In this document: piece after piece, positions 36,214 through 44,335 of the stretch | Layout of the letters: the number at the start of each line of letters is the position of its first letter | Position numbering within the stretch: the first letter of the stretch is position 1 | Assembly: GCF_019429525.1 (NCBI RefSeq) | Contig: NZ_JAHXZL010000010.1 | Span: forward strand, 124,001 to 188,000 | Source of the DNA: Sphingomonas folli | Lineage (GTDB): Bacteria; Pseudomonadota; Alphaproteobacteria; Sphingomonadales; Sphingomonadaceae | Reading direction: 5' to 3' | Length of the DNA stretch: 64,000 nucleotides | Translations under genes and position numbers: made by a program | Notes under the pieces: model-generated | Database searches by the model: none | What the model was told of the DNA's origin: nothing | What the model saw: the letters and a program-made list of their open reading frames with translations, nothing else

Positions 36214-36219
36214 CCGAGG

Positions 36220-37383
36220 TTGGCCAGCGTTCCTTCCCCCTCGCTCGCCCGCGCCGCGCTGGGGCGTCGGCGCGGGCGTCGACCCACCGTGACGATCTGC
36301 GGCGTGGCGGGCTACAACCGCGGCGACGACGCGATCGCGCTCGCGCTCGTGGAGGGATTGCGCGCGCGGTTGCCGCACGTGCACGCGCGGGTGGCGATGC
36401 TCACGCTGGGCTCGATCGCGTCGACCGACGACGTCACCCCCTTCCTGGCCGCGCGGCGCCGGCCCGCCGGCATGCTCGCGCTCATCCACGCGATCGCCTG
36501 CGCCGACCTCGTCATCATCGGCGGCGGCTCGATCATCCAGGACAAGTTCGGCGGCGGCCGCGTGAAGGGGATCATCGGCTACGCCTGGCTGGTGGCGCGG
36601 CTCGCGGCGCTGTTCGGCCGCCCGCTGATCACCGCGCCGATCGGCGTCGACTCGATCACCACCGATCGGGCCCAGCAGTCGGCCGCCGAACTGCTCACCT
36701 CGGCGCGCGCCATCTTCGTACGCGACGCGCGATCGATGGCGAACTGCCACGCGATCATCGCCGCCACCGCCGCGCCGCAGCCCCAGATGGCGTGCGATCC
36801 GGCCTTCGCGCTCGCCGGCGCCGCGCCGCGCGCGGGCGGGCCGGTGATCCTCGCGCCCGCCTTCGAGGACGAGTATGACGAGCTCGTGATCGACATTTTC
36901 ACACGTGCCGCGACCCAGGCGGTCGAGCGGCTGGACCGCGACGTCGTGGTGGTGTCGATGGACAGCCGCGACGACGGGCGCGTCGCGCGGATCGTGGCGG
37001 CCGTCCCGATGCCGGCGCGCGCCCGGGTCGGCGCCTCCTACCCCGCGACTCTCGACCTCGCGCTGGAGGTGCTGCGCGGCGGCTCGGCGTTGATCGCGAT
37101 GCGGCTGCACGCGATGATCCTGTCCTACGGCAGCGCGCCGATCGCCTGCCTCAGCCGCACCACCAAGACCGACGCCTTCATGGAGGATTTCAACGTCCCG
37201 GGCACCTCGATCGGGGAGGGTACCCCGGCGGCGGTGGCGGCGCTGCTGGTCGAGGCGGTGGCGAGCTGGCCGCAGCGGCACGAGCAGGCGATGATCCTGG
37301 CGACGCGGCGCACGGCGCTGAACCGCTTCTTCGACACGGCGGTCGCGCTGATGACCCCGCAGCGCGCGAGCCGCACCGCGTGA
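36220..37383 (+). CDS. Polysaccharide pyruvyl transferase family protein
   Basis: 387 residues from TTG 36220 (CCGAGG just before); GTG 36289 would remove a basic leader and is equally possible. Family signatures are clear: VTICGVAGYNRGDDAIALAL at the N-terminus, DLVIIGGGSIIQDKFG near 90, ITAPIGVDSI, and ALIAMRLHAMILSYGSAPI near 290 followed by SRTTKTDAFMED. Members transfer pyruvate from phosphoenolpyruvate to sugars as ketals (CsaB, ExoV, WcaK). It predicts pyruvylated, acidic EPS. Its stop overlaps the flippase start. Confidence 0.9.
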   Translation: MASVPSPSLARAALGRRRGRRPTVTICGVAGYNRGDDAIALALVEGLRARLPHVHARVAMLTLGSIASTDDVTPFLAARRRPAGMLALIHAIACADLVIIGGGSIIQDKFGGGRVKGIIGYAWLVARLAALFGRPLITAPIGVDSITTDRAQQSAAELLTSARAIFVRDARSMANCHAIIAATAAPQPQMACDPAFALAGAAPRAGGPVILAPAFEDEYDELVIDIFTRAATQAVERLDRDVVVVSMDSRDDGRVARIVAAVPMPARARVGASYPATLDLALEVLRGGSALIAMRLHAMILSYGSAPIACLSRTTKTDAFMEDFNVPGTSIGEGTPAAVAALLVEAVASWPQRHEQAMILATRRTALNRFFDTAVALMTPQRASRTA

Positions 37384-38837
37384 GCAGGCGTTCGGGCGCG
37401 GCGGTCGTCACCGCGGCGACGGTGATCGGCAGCGGCCTCAACTTCCTCGCCACGTTGCTGTGGACCCGGCTGCTCGATCCCGCAGCGTTCGGCCGCTACG
37501 CCCTGGTCTCCGCCGCCGCGGTGCTGCTCAACGCCATGCTGTTCGAGTGGCTGCGGCTGGTCAGCGCCCGCACGCTGTACGATCCCGCGCAGCCGAGCGG
37601 GGTCAATCCGGCGCGCGCCGACGCGCTCGTGGCGCTCTACGCGGGCGTCGCGCTGCTGTTCGTCGCGATGGTGACCGCGATGGCGACGCTCGGTGTGGCG
37701 TTCGCGGGCGTGACCGCGCGCTGGTGGCCGATCGTGGCGGCGTTCACGCTGACCGAGATGGCGCTGGCGTTCCTCCAGACCGTCTATCGCCTGAGGCAGC
37801 GCGCCTGGCCCTATTTCTGGAACGCCACCGCGCGCTCGCTCGCGGCGATCCTGCTGGGCCTCCTCCTGGTGCGCTACGCCGGGCTCGGCGCGCTCGGTAC
37901 GCTGCTCGGCATCGTCGCCGCGCAGGGCGCGGTGGCGCTGACGAGCGTGCTGGTCGATCCGCTGTGGCGCGCGGCGCGACCGTGGCAGGCGCGGCGCGCG
38001 CAGCTGGTCGCCGCCGTGCGGCTCGGCTACCCGCTGATCGCGAGCTGCGCGCTGACCTACGCGGCGAGTTTCGCCGATCGTTTCCTCGTCGGCGCGACGC
38101 TGGGGCCGCACGCGGTCGGGCTCTACGCCGCCCCCGTCGATCTGCTGCAGAAGACGCTGGTCTTCATGATGATGACGATCAACCTCACGGGCTATCCGGC
38201 GCTCGTGCGGTCCTATGACGATCATGGGCCGGCGGCGGCCTGCGCCACGCTGGAGAACAACCTCCAGCTGCAGCTCGGCCTCGGCCTCCCGGCGGCGGTC
38301 GGGCTGATGGTGCTCGCGCCGGGCATCGTGCACCTGCTGCTCGGTCCGGCCTTTCGCGCGGAGGGCGCGCGTCTGCTGCCGCTGGTGGGTGTCGCCGCGC
38401 TGCTCCGCTGCCTCGTCACCTTCCACCTGATGACGGCGTTCCAGGTGACCCGCCGGATGGGATGGATGATCGTGCCGCCGCTGACGGCCATGGCGGTCGT
38501 GGTGCCCGCGGGACTGATCGGGATCCGTCTCGCGGGCCTGCCCGGCATGGCGCTCGCGGCCGTGGCCGCGCAGGCGGTCTGCTACACGATGAGCGCGATC
38601 CTGGCCAAGCGCGTGCTGCCGCTGCGACTGATCACGCCGGAGATCGCCAAGATCGCGGCGGCGGCGCTGGCGATGGGCGTCGTGCTGAGCCCGTTCCGCT
38701 GGGTCACGGATGCCGCCGCGACGGTGGCGCTCGTGGCGCTGGGCGGCATGGTCTACGCGGCGCTGCTGCTCGCGCTGCGCGTGCCCGCCGCGACGCGGCT
38801 GGCGACCGCCGCGGGGCGACGCCGCCGCACCGCCTGA
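37380..38837 (+). CDS. Polysaccharide flippase-like protein (flippase 3)
   Basis: 485 residues from GTG 37380, overlapping the pyruvyltransferase stop. The start GAAVVTAATVIGSGLNFLAT and the following RLLDPAAFGRYALV are typical of the RfbX/MOP flippase family. About fourteen hydrophobic segments follow, and SFADRFLVGATLGPHAVGLY in the middle is a well-known family signature. It probably flips the unit polymerised by the protein at 34846. It ends 10 bases from the end of the convergent GT4 gene. Confidence 0.85.
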   Translation: MSRRSGAAVVTAATVIGSGLNFLATLLWTRLLDPAAFGRYALVSAAAVLLNAMLFEWLRLVSARTLYDPAQPSGVNPARADALVALYAGVALLFVAMVTAMATLGVAFAGVTARWWPIVAAFTLTEMALAFLQTVYRLRQRAWPYFWNATARSLAAILLGLLLVRYAGLGALGTLLGIVAAQGAVALTSVLVDPLWRAARPWQARRAQLVAAVRLGYPLIASCALTYAASFADRFLVGATLGPHAVGLYAAPVDLLQKTLVFMMMTINLTGYPALVRSYDDHGPAAACATLENNLQLQLGLGLPAAVGLMVLAPGIVHLLLGPAFRAEGARLLPLVGVAALLRCLVTFHLMTAFQVTRRMGWMIVPPLTAMAVVVPAGLIGIRLAGLPGMALAAVAAQAVCYTMSAILAKRVLPLRLITPEIAKIAAAALAMGVVLSPFRWVTDAAATVALVALGGMVYAALLLALRVPAATRLATAAGRRRRTA

Positions 38838-38847
38838 CCGTCGGCGA

Positions 38848-39945
38848 TCACGCCGCCGCGAGCAACTCGCGCGACAGCCGCACGTGCGCGCGAACATAGG
38901 ATTCGGAGCTGAGGCCCTCGTCACCCATCTGCGCCTGCGCGCGCGCCGCCATCGCCGCGGCGGCGGCGGGATCGGCGGCGAGGTCGGCGATCGCCGCCGC
39001 GATCGCGGCGGGGTCGTGCTCGGGCACGTAGCGCACCGCGTCCGCCGGGAAATAGGCCTCGTGCCCACCCACCGCGGTGGCGATCGTCGGCACGCCGAAC
39101 AGCGCCGCCTCCTGCAACGCGGTGGATCCCGAGACGTGGAGGTTGTGCTGCAGCGGGATCACGACGAGGTCGGCCTCGCGGTACAGCGCGAACAGATCTT
39201 CCGAGCTGGTGACCCCCGCGATCGTGACATTGTCGAGCCCGCGCGCGAGCTCGGGATCCGCCTTCGTGGAGACGATGCGGAGCTGCCACTCCGGGTGACC
39301 GCGCACCGCCTCGACGAGGCTGCGCCAATCGCGGTGCTTGTCGTTGCCCACGCTGATGATCCGCCGCGCGCCGCCCGGTGCCGGGGGCGTACGGGGCGGC
39401 TCGCGGTGATCGGCGCGGATGCCGAAGCGCACCAGCTCGCAGCGCTGCTGCGGGAACAGACGGCGCGCCTCGGCGAGGTTCAGCGGCGAGTGGAAGGTGA
39501 GCACATCGGCCTGGCGGATCAGCCGCCGCCACAGCCGACGGTGCAGCGGGTTGGTGTGCGGCCACCGGTCGATCAGCCACACTGCCTGGGCGAGGAGCCG
39601 CGGCGGCGCGGTGCGGCCGCGGCGCCGCAGTGCCAACAGCGCACAGACGCCGAGGAACTGCGACTCGGTGTGGGTCCACACCACGTCGGCCGCCATGATG
39701 CTCGATCGGTTGCGCCAGGCGTTGACCAGGTCGAAGCCGACCAGCGCGCCGACGCCCATGCGGACGAGCCGGCCCAGCCTGCCCTCGCCCGATACCGCGG
39801 GTGGGATCAGCGTCACGCCCATATGCTCGGCGCGCGCGTAGCCATAGGGATCGGGTTCGTTGAGACCGACCAGCCTGCCCGCGGCGAACTGCTCCGCCCA
39901 GCGGTGCGGGTGCTGCGCCACCGCCAGATGGACGTAGACCTTCAT
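38848..39945 (-). CDS. Glycosyltransferase family 4-like
   Basis: 365 residues. The acceptor half starts KVYVHLAVAQHPHRWAEQFA, unusual for GT4, and the donor half has ARRIISVGNDKHRDWRSLVEA and VIPLQHNLHVSGSTALQEAA, the latter replacing the usual E-x7-E with a Ser/Thr-rich loop and one Glu. GVPTIATAVGGHEAYFP closes the nucleotide site. No membrane helix is evident. It lies 123 bases downstream of the priming transferase gene in the same direction, so it may add the second sugar, but that is inference from position only. Confidence 0.8.
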   Translation of the reverse strand: MKVYVHLAVAQHPHRWAEQFAAGRLVGLNEPDPYGYARAEHMGVTLIPPAVSGEGRLGRLVRMGVGALVGFDLVNAWRNRSSIMAADVVWTHTESQFLGVCALLALRRRGRTAPPRLLAQAVWLIDRWPHTNPLHRRLWRRLIRQADVLTFHSPLNLAEARRLFPQQRCELVRFGIRADHREPPRTPPAPGGARRIISVGNDKHRDWRSLVEAVRGHPEWQLRIVSTKADPELARGLDNVTIAGVTSSEDLFALYREADLVVIPLQHNLHVSGSTALQEAALFGVPTIATAVGGHEAYFPADAVRYVPEHDPAAIAAAIADLAADPAAAAAMAARAQAQMGDEGLSSESYVRAHVRLSRELLAAA

Positions 39946-40068
39946 CGCCTCGCCGACCCCTTCGGCACGATCATCGACAGGATGGGGGCGGGTCGAACGT
40001 CGCCCGCCGAGGCAACCGCGCCGCCGGGCGGAGACGACACCATCCGCGGTGAGCGGGCCGCGCCCGCC

Positions 40069-40788
40069 TCAGTACGACCCGCGCTGGAACAGCACGCTCG
40101 GCACCGTGTACGCCATGATCTTGACGTTCATCGCGCACGAGCGCGCGCGGCTGTAGGTCACGTCATAGGCGACGCGGCGTCGGTACGAGACGTCGTTGCG
40201 GCCGCCGACCTGCCACAGCCCGGTGATGCCCGGGCGCACCGCGCAATAATGCTCGAAATAGCGGCCGTAGCGCGCGATCTCGCCGACCACGATCGGGCGC
40301 GGCCCGACCAGGCTCATCTCGCCGCGCACCACGTTGATCAGCTGGGGCAGCTCGTCGAGGCTGGTCTTGCGCAGGAACTTGCCGATGCCGATCACGCGCG
40401 GGTCGTCGCGCAGCTTGTGGTCGCGCTCCCACTCCTCGCGCGCCTCGGCGCTGGTCTCGAGCAGGTGGCGCAGCCGCGCGTCGGCGTCGACCACCATCGA
40501 GCGGAACTTCAGACACGGGAAGGCGCGGCCGCCGCGACCGATGCGCTGGTGCGCGAAGATGATCGGGCCGGGATCGAGGATGTAGATCACCGCCGCGATG
40601 ATCAGCATCAGCGGCGCCAGGATCAGCAGCGCGATCAGCGCGATCGTCACGTCGAGCGCGCGGCTCGCCATGTCGTCGATCCGACGCAGGTTGAACCCGT
40701 CCTCGCGGGGCTCCACGTCGCCGCTGGGCACCGACGCGGTGATGGTCGCTTCATGCACGAAGATCGCTCCCTCGACGATACGCTGCAA
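40069..40788 (-). CDS. Priming sugar transferase (undecaprenyl-phosphate phosphoglycosyltransferase, WbaP C-domain/PglC type)
   Basis: 239 residues. A polar leader (1-43) is followed by one hydrophobic re-entrant helix at about 45-71. The catalytic motifs of monotopic phosphoglycosyltransferases are all present: KFRSM 94-98, TSLDELPQL 142-150 with the D-E dyad at 145-146, SLVGPRP 159-165 and GLWQVGGRN 190-199. It lacks the four N-terminal helices of full-length WbaP. It loads the first sugar phosphate on undecaprenyl phosphate and starts EPS assembly; it is the only such enzyme in the window. The upstream 265 bases carry two perfect dyads. Confidence 0.95.
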   Translation of the reverse strand: MQRIVEGAIFVHEATITASVPSGDVEPREDGFNLRRIDDMASRALDVTIALIALLILAPLMLIIAAVIYILDPGPIIFAHQRIGRGGRAFPCLKFRSMVVDADARLRHLLETSAEAREEWERDHKLRDDPRVIGIGKFLRKTSLDELPQLINVVRGEMSLVGPRPIVVGEIARYGRYFEHYCAVRPGITGLWQVGGRNDVSYRRRVAYDVTYSRARSCAMNVKIMAYTVPSVLFQRGSY

Positions 40789-40871
40789 CGCAACATTAGG
40801 TTATTTGGTTGTTAATGTAACCCTGAAGGTGCAGCGGTTCGTCTCGATTCCGGGCGTAATCGTCGCAGCAT

Positions 40872-40886
40872 GTACCGATGCGGTAC
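40872..40886. promoter_or_regulatory. Dyad GTACCG-3-CGGTAC upstream of priming transferase
   Basis: GTACCG at 40872-40877 and CGGTAC at 40881-40886 form a perfect inverted repeat about 85-100 bases before the transferase start. Candidate protein-binding site; no regulator in the window can be linked to it. Confidence 0.4.
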
Positions 40887-40901
40887 GGTCAAGCATCAGC
40901 A

Positions 40902-40924
40902 ATCAGTAGTAAAACCCTACTGAT
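40902..40924. promoter_or_regulatory. Dyad ATCAGTAG-7-CTACTGAT upstream of priming transferase
   Basis: A perfect 8-base inverted repeat with a 7-base AT-rich spacer at 40902-40909 and 40917-40924, followed by a run of six T at 40932. It lies in a 265-base gap (40789-41053) that is less GC-rich than the genes. It could be an operator, or a terminator hairpin for the PilZ transcript coming from the right, though on the minus strand no T-run follows. Its proximity to the first dyad favours regulation. Confidence 0.45.
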
Positions 40925-41053
40925 CCTGCGGTTTTTTCCAATCGAGCGCGACGGGCGCGGGCTTCATATCCGGCGACCGCGCGGCGTTCGCGCGACTCGC
41001 CGGCGTTCCCTGGCAAGGGCGCGGAAGGAGTAATCCTGCTGCGCTGCGGCGGA

Positions 41054-41521
41054 TCAGAAGAGGGCGACGGCGACCCGCGCGATCAGCGCCCAGAGCAGCG
41101 CCGAGCTGCCGACGATCACGCCCAGCCGCACCGCGCCGGGCAGCTTGGTCACCTCGGGCTCGGCGAAGGGCGCCACCAGCGGCGCCGAGGAGGTGAGCTG
41201 GATCACCGTGTCGGTGCGGAACGCGCTCGCCACGACCGCGGAGCTGACCGGCACCGCGAACTCGCAGCCGTAGCCGCCCGTCACCTGGCGCACCACGCGC
41301 GCCATCGCGCGACCGTGGCCGGCGAGGCCGATCGTCACCGTGCTGCCGATCGCGAGCCGCGAGTCGGTGGTGACGCTGAAGCCCGTCTCGGAGAGGTCGG
41401 CGACATAGACGTCGTGCGCGCCGCGCTCGCCGCGCAGGGTCGACGGCTGGTTGATCGCCTGGCGCTCGGCACCGCGGCGGTCGTCATTGTCCTCGTTCAC
41501 CATCACCGCGTGGAGCAGCAT
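41054..41521 (-). CDS. PilZ domain protein with C-terminal membrane anchor
   Basis: 155 residues. The PilZ cyclic-di-GMP binding signature is present: an Arg-rich start DRRGAERQ followed by ADLSETGFSV (the D-x-S-x-x-G element), then the beta-barrel with GGYGCEF. Residues about 130-153 form one hydrophobic helix (AVRLGVIVGSSALLWALIARV), which would fix the domain to the inner membrane. It lies upstream of the priming transferase in the same direction. I infer that it senses cyclic-di-GMP and adjusts EPS synthesis at the membrane. Confidence 0.85.
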   Translation of the reverse strand: MLLHAVMVNEDNDDRRGAERQAINQPSTLRGERGAHDVYVADLSETGFSVTTDSRLAIGSTVTIGLAGHGRAMARVVRQVTGGYGCEFAVPVSSAVVASAFRTDTVIQLTSSAPLVAPFAEPEVTKLPGAVRLGVIVGSSALLWALIARVAVALF

Positions 41522-41668
41522 CGTCGCACCCTTTCGATCAGCTGCGTGAGGATTAGCGGCGACGCACCTACTATCGAGTTAACCGGGGCGGCACGATCAG
41601 GGCGGAAGCGCCGGAATCAGCGGCTTTTTCCGCTATCGTGGTAAACGCCGCGTAAGCCATGCGCGCGC

Positions 41669-42955
41669 TCAGCGCAGCGCGGAACCGTGCTGCATCCCCG
41701 CGTGCGGGTCGGCGCCGCTGGCGGCTGCCGCGGGGCGGTCGGGCACCGGCACCGCGTGCGGCTTGGCCAGCCAGGCGAAGGGCGTCACCTGGCGCAGCTG
41801 CCTGCCGTTGCCGAGGTCGCCCCCGTGGCAGTTGAGCAGCTTGTCGATGCAATTCTCGGTCCATTGCCGCAGCGTCGCGTCGTCCCACGCGCCGAACCAG
41901 TCGGCGTGGAAGGTGGTGCCGGGGACCCGCATCGTGCCGTTGGCGCCGGGCATCTCGTCCGAGGAGAGATGCCAGGTCGGGCGCGTGCCGTCCCACGCGC
42001 CGCTGCGGTCGAGCGTGGCGTCGACGGTGTACCAGGATCCCATGGTGAAGGTGGGGATCACCACCGGGTGGGTGAACGGGCAATGCTCCTTGCCGCCGGT
42101 CCACTGCGGATAGGCGACGTGCTCGCGATGGTCGGGGCTGTCGAGCCGCTTGCCGTCCCAGCAGCTCGGCGCGTTGATCACCGCGCCCAGCTGCGCCCCC
42201 GGCGGACACGCCTTCGCCACCTCGACCAGCGTCTTGTAATGGCCCTCGGTCGCGCCGGGGCCCTGGCAGTTGAAGTAGTTGGAGCCGGTCGCGGGGGCGT
42301 CGGGGTGGACCATGTCGAAGCCGAACACGAAGCGAAGCCCGCGCGGCAGCGCGACGCAGGCGGCGCGGACGCGGTTGCACTCGGGGTCGCTGCTGGGCCG
42401 GCGCTTGTAGTAGATCGAGACGAAGTCGGGACGGATCACCTGGCCGCGCCCGTTGAGCATCGCCGGCATCCAATAGGCCGAGCGGTTGAGCCGGTTCATG
42501 CAGGTGCTGTCGCCGCTGCGGCGCAGGCTGGCGTAGGTCGAGTCGGCGTCGGCGGCGGTGTTGCCGAAGAACTGGTGGAGGTGCGACTGGCCCGGCTTCC
42601 CCGGATAGAGGATCGGGTCGTCGAAGCGCAGCTGGCCCGCCATGCACAGGAAGCGGAAGGCGCCGACCACGTCGGGCGCGGCGCTCTCCGGGATCGCGCC
42701 GGGCGGGCCGCTCTCGTGCGACACCATGATCCCGCTGGCCGAGTCGAAGTTGCTCGCCACCGCGGGCTCCTCGCCCTCGGGGCCGCCGGCGGCGGCGCGC
42801 GGTTGGGCGAGGTCGCCGGTGCCGCCCATCTTGCCCTTGGCGTGCTGGGTCGTCGGCGCGACCGCCGCGCGATCGGCCTGCGCCGCGCCGGCGAGCGCCA
42901 GCGCGAGCAGCAGCGCGCCGATCCAGCCCCGGTTCCCGATCGTCCGCACCCGCAT
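41669..42955 (-). CDS. DUF1996 secreted protein 1
   Basis: 428 residues from ATG 42955, with GGAGG immediately upstream. A signal peptide of about 30 residues (LLLALALAGAAQA) is followed by a variable linker. The DUF1996 domain starts near APDVVGAFRFLCM and includes the hallmark DPILYPGKPGQSHLHQFFGN, WMPAMLNGRG, ASCWDGKRLDS, IPTFTMGSWYTVD and FHADWFGAWDD, with several His, Asp and Cys residues conserved with the paralogue at 44336. The domain is known from fungi and bacteria but has no settled function. Unlike its paralogue it has no lipobox. It lies 112 bases downstream of the PEP-CTERM gene, with a terminator between them. Confidence 0.9.
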   Translation of the reverse strand: MRVRTIGNRGWIGALLLALALAGAAQADRAAVAPTTQHAKGKMGGTGDLAQPRAAAGGPEGEEPAVASNFDSASGIMVSHESGPPGAIPESAAPDVVGAFRFLCMAGQLRFDDPILYPGKPGQSHLHQFFGNTAADADSTYASLRRSGDSTCMNRLNRSAYWMPAMLNGRGQVIRPDFVSIYYKRRPSSDPECNRVRAACVALPRGLRFVFGFDMVHPDAPATGSNYFNCQGPGATEGHYKTLVEVAKACPPGAQLGAVINAPSCWDGKRLDSPDHREHVAYPQWTGGKEHCPFTHPVVIPTFTMGSWYTVDATLDRSGAWDGTRPTWHLSSDEMPGANGTMRVPGTTFHADWFGAWDDATLRQWTENCIDKLLNCHGGDLGNGRQLRQVTPFAWLAKPHAVPVPDRPAAAASGADPHAGMQHGSALR

Positions 42956-43012
42956 CCTGCCTCCGTCACTCGGCCGCGTCATACATGAGGCGGCCGCGCG
43001 GCGCACGCGAAA

Positions 43013-43040
43013 GGGGCCGGTCGCTCGCGCGGCCGGCCCC
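43013..43040 (-). terminator. Rho-independent terminator after the PEP-CTERM gene
   Basis: On the minus strand GGGGCCGG (43040-43033) pairs with CCGGCCCC (43020-43013), followed by TTT. It lies about 28 bases after the stop of the PEP-CTERM gene and before the start of the first DUF1996 gene. Confidence 0.7.
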
Positions 43041-43067
43041 CTCGTCGTCCCGTCCGGGAACGCGCGG

Positions 43068-43823
43068 TCAGGCGACCGCGGCGCCGGTGGTGACGCCCTT
43101 GCGACGGCGCACCGCGGCGCCGACCATGGCGAAGCCGCCGATCATCATCATCCAGGTCGCCGGCTCGGGCACCGCGCTGCTGACGGTGACGTTCGAGAGC
43201 TTGAAGCCGTCGATCTTGCCGTCAGGTCCGCCCCCGATCGCGGCGCCGACCAGCCATAGGTTGGAGGCGGTCGCGCCCGAGATGGTGCGGGTCGACTTAG
43301 TGTTGTCGCCCACCAGCGTGGTATTGCCGTCAAGCATGGCCGCCAGCTTATTGTACGACGTGTTGTTGAGTCCGAGCGACTGGTTCCAGGCGTTGCTGGC
43401 ATTGCCCCAGGCGACATAAGCGTCCGAGTCGATGCTATTGCTGATCTGGAACGGCGAGGTAGTGAGCTTCGACAACGTCACCGCGGTGTCGAACTGCAGC
43501 AGTACGAAGTCCAGGCCGTCCTGGTTGTCGATCGTGTGCACGTTGCCGGTGTTGGTCTCACGGTCGTTGAGGACGCCGAGCCCCTCCGCCCACACGCCGA
43601 GGTTGGCGTCATAGACCGTGGTGCTCGTGGCGGAGTTCGTCGACCATGCGGTGGCGCGGGCGTTCACCGTCTTGCCGTCGAGCTGGAACGTGTAGTTTCG
43701 ATAAGCGCCGCTGCCGCTACCCGTCGACGACAGGTTCAGCACGAAGTCCGCCGCGCTCGCCGGTGCCGCCGCGCTCGCCAGCGCGAGCCCCGCCACCGCC
43801 GCCATCATCTTCAACTTGGTCAT
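43068..43823 (-). CDS. PEP-CTERM sorting-domain protein (sphingomonad PEPxxWA type)
   Basis: 251 residues. A signal peptide (about 1-24, ending APASAAD) precedes a beta-rich, Asn/Thr/Ser-rich mature region. The C-terminus has VPEPATWMMMIGGFAMVGAA followed by RRRK: the PEP motif at about 219-221, a hydrophobic helix and a basic end. Exosortase/archaeosortase-type enzymes recognise such tails and send the protein to the cell surface; the PEP-CTERM system is tied to EPS production in many Gram-negative bacteria. No exosortase gene is in the window. The gene lies between two DUF1996 genes, all leftward. Confidence 0.9.
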   Translation of the reverse strand: MTKLKMMAAVAGLALASAAAPASAADFVLNLSSTGSGSGAYRNYTFQLDGKTVNARATAWSTNSATSTTVYDANLGVWAEGLGVLNDRETNTGNVHTIDNQDGLDFVLLQFDTAVTLSKLTTSPFQISNSIDSDAYVAWGNASNAWNQSLGLNNTSYNKLAAMLDGNTTLVGDNTKSTRTISGATASNLWLVGAAIGGGPDGKIDGFKLSNVTVSSAVPEPATWMMMIGGFAMVGAAVRRRKGVTTGAAVA

Positions 43824-43949
43824 GATCTCATCCCCCCAGAAACTCGGTTCGTCGCGTGATTGCCGCGCGGCGGCCGGTGCATCAAGGCGCGACCGTTACG
43901 CCCCTGTCCCGGTATCGGACCCGTGCGACACTCGGCACGTCGAGCCCCG

Positions 43950-44255
43950 GTACGCCCCTGCGCGGAGGCCGGGACCCGGACGCGCGGGCCTGTGATGGAG
44001 GCGGCACCTCACCCCACCCGTGTCATCCCTGCGGAGGCAGGGACCCGGACGCGCGAGCATGTGGAAGGAGGCGCCGCGTCACGCCACCCGCGTCATCCCT
44101 GCGGAGGCAGGGACCCAGACGCGCGGGGCTGTGGATGGAAGGCGGCACCTCACCCAACCGCGTCATCCCTGCGGAGGCAGGGATCCAGACGCGCAGGCCT
44201 GTCGATGGAGGCGCCACGTCCGCGCGTCTGGATCCCCGCCTGCGCGGGGATGACG
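43950..44255. repeat. Tandem array of 70-base units closed by an inverted arm
   Basis: Units start at 43950 (diverged), 44020, 44090 and 44160, each 70 bases except the last. The consensus begins GCGTCATCCCTGCGGAGGCA followed by GGGACCCAGACGCGCGG, and ends in a CCTCACCCCACCC-like stretch. The last unit runs into an inverted copy of the first arm (CGCGCGTCTGGATCCCCGCC then TGCGCGGGGATGACGG, 44220-44255). The unit is half of the GTCATCC-type palindrome seen at 58783, so the array looks like tandem duplication of one arm. The interval 43824-44335 contains no gene; the stretch beside 43824 should hold the promoter of the PEP-CTERM gene. Confidence 0.85.
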
Positions 44256-44335
44256 GGACGGGCGACGATGGCGTCAGCGAAGGGGACCGCGACGCCGCCG
44301 CGACCGACATCGCGGCGCCCGCCCGGCTCCCCCGC

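Noticed and set aside
5406..40788. Gellan/sphingan cluster as such
   Set aside because: The export core is similar in kind, but the characteristic rhamnose precursor genes and the separate kinase gene are absent, and the number of flippases and polymerases differs; naming the polymer would be a guess.
43950..44255. CRISPR array
   Set aside because: The 70-base units follow each other without unique spacers and are one arm of a dispersed palindrome; no cas genes are present.
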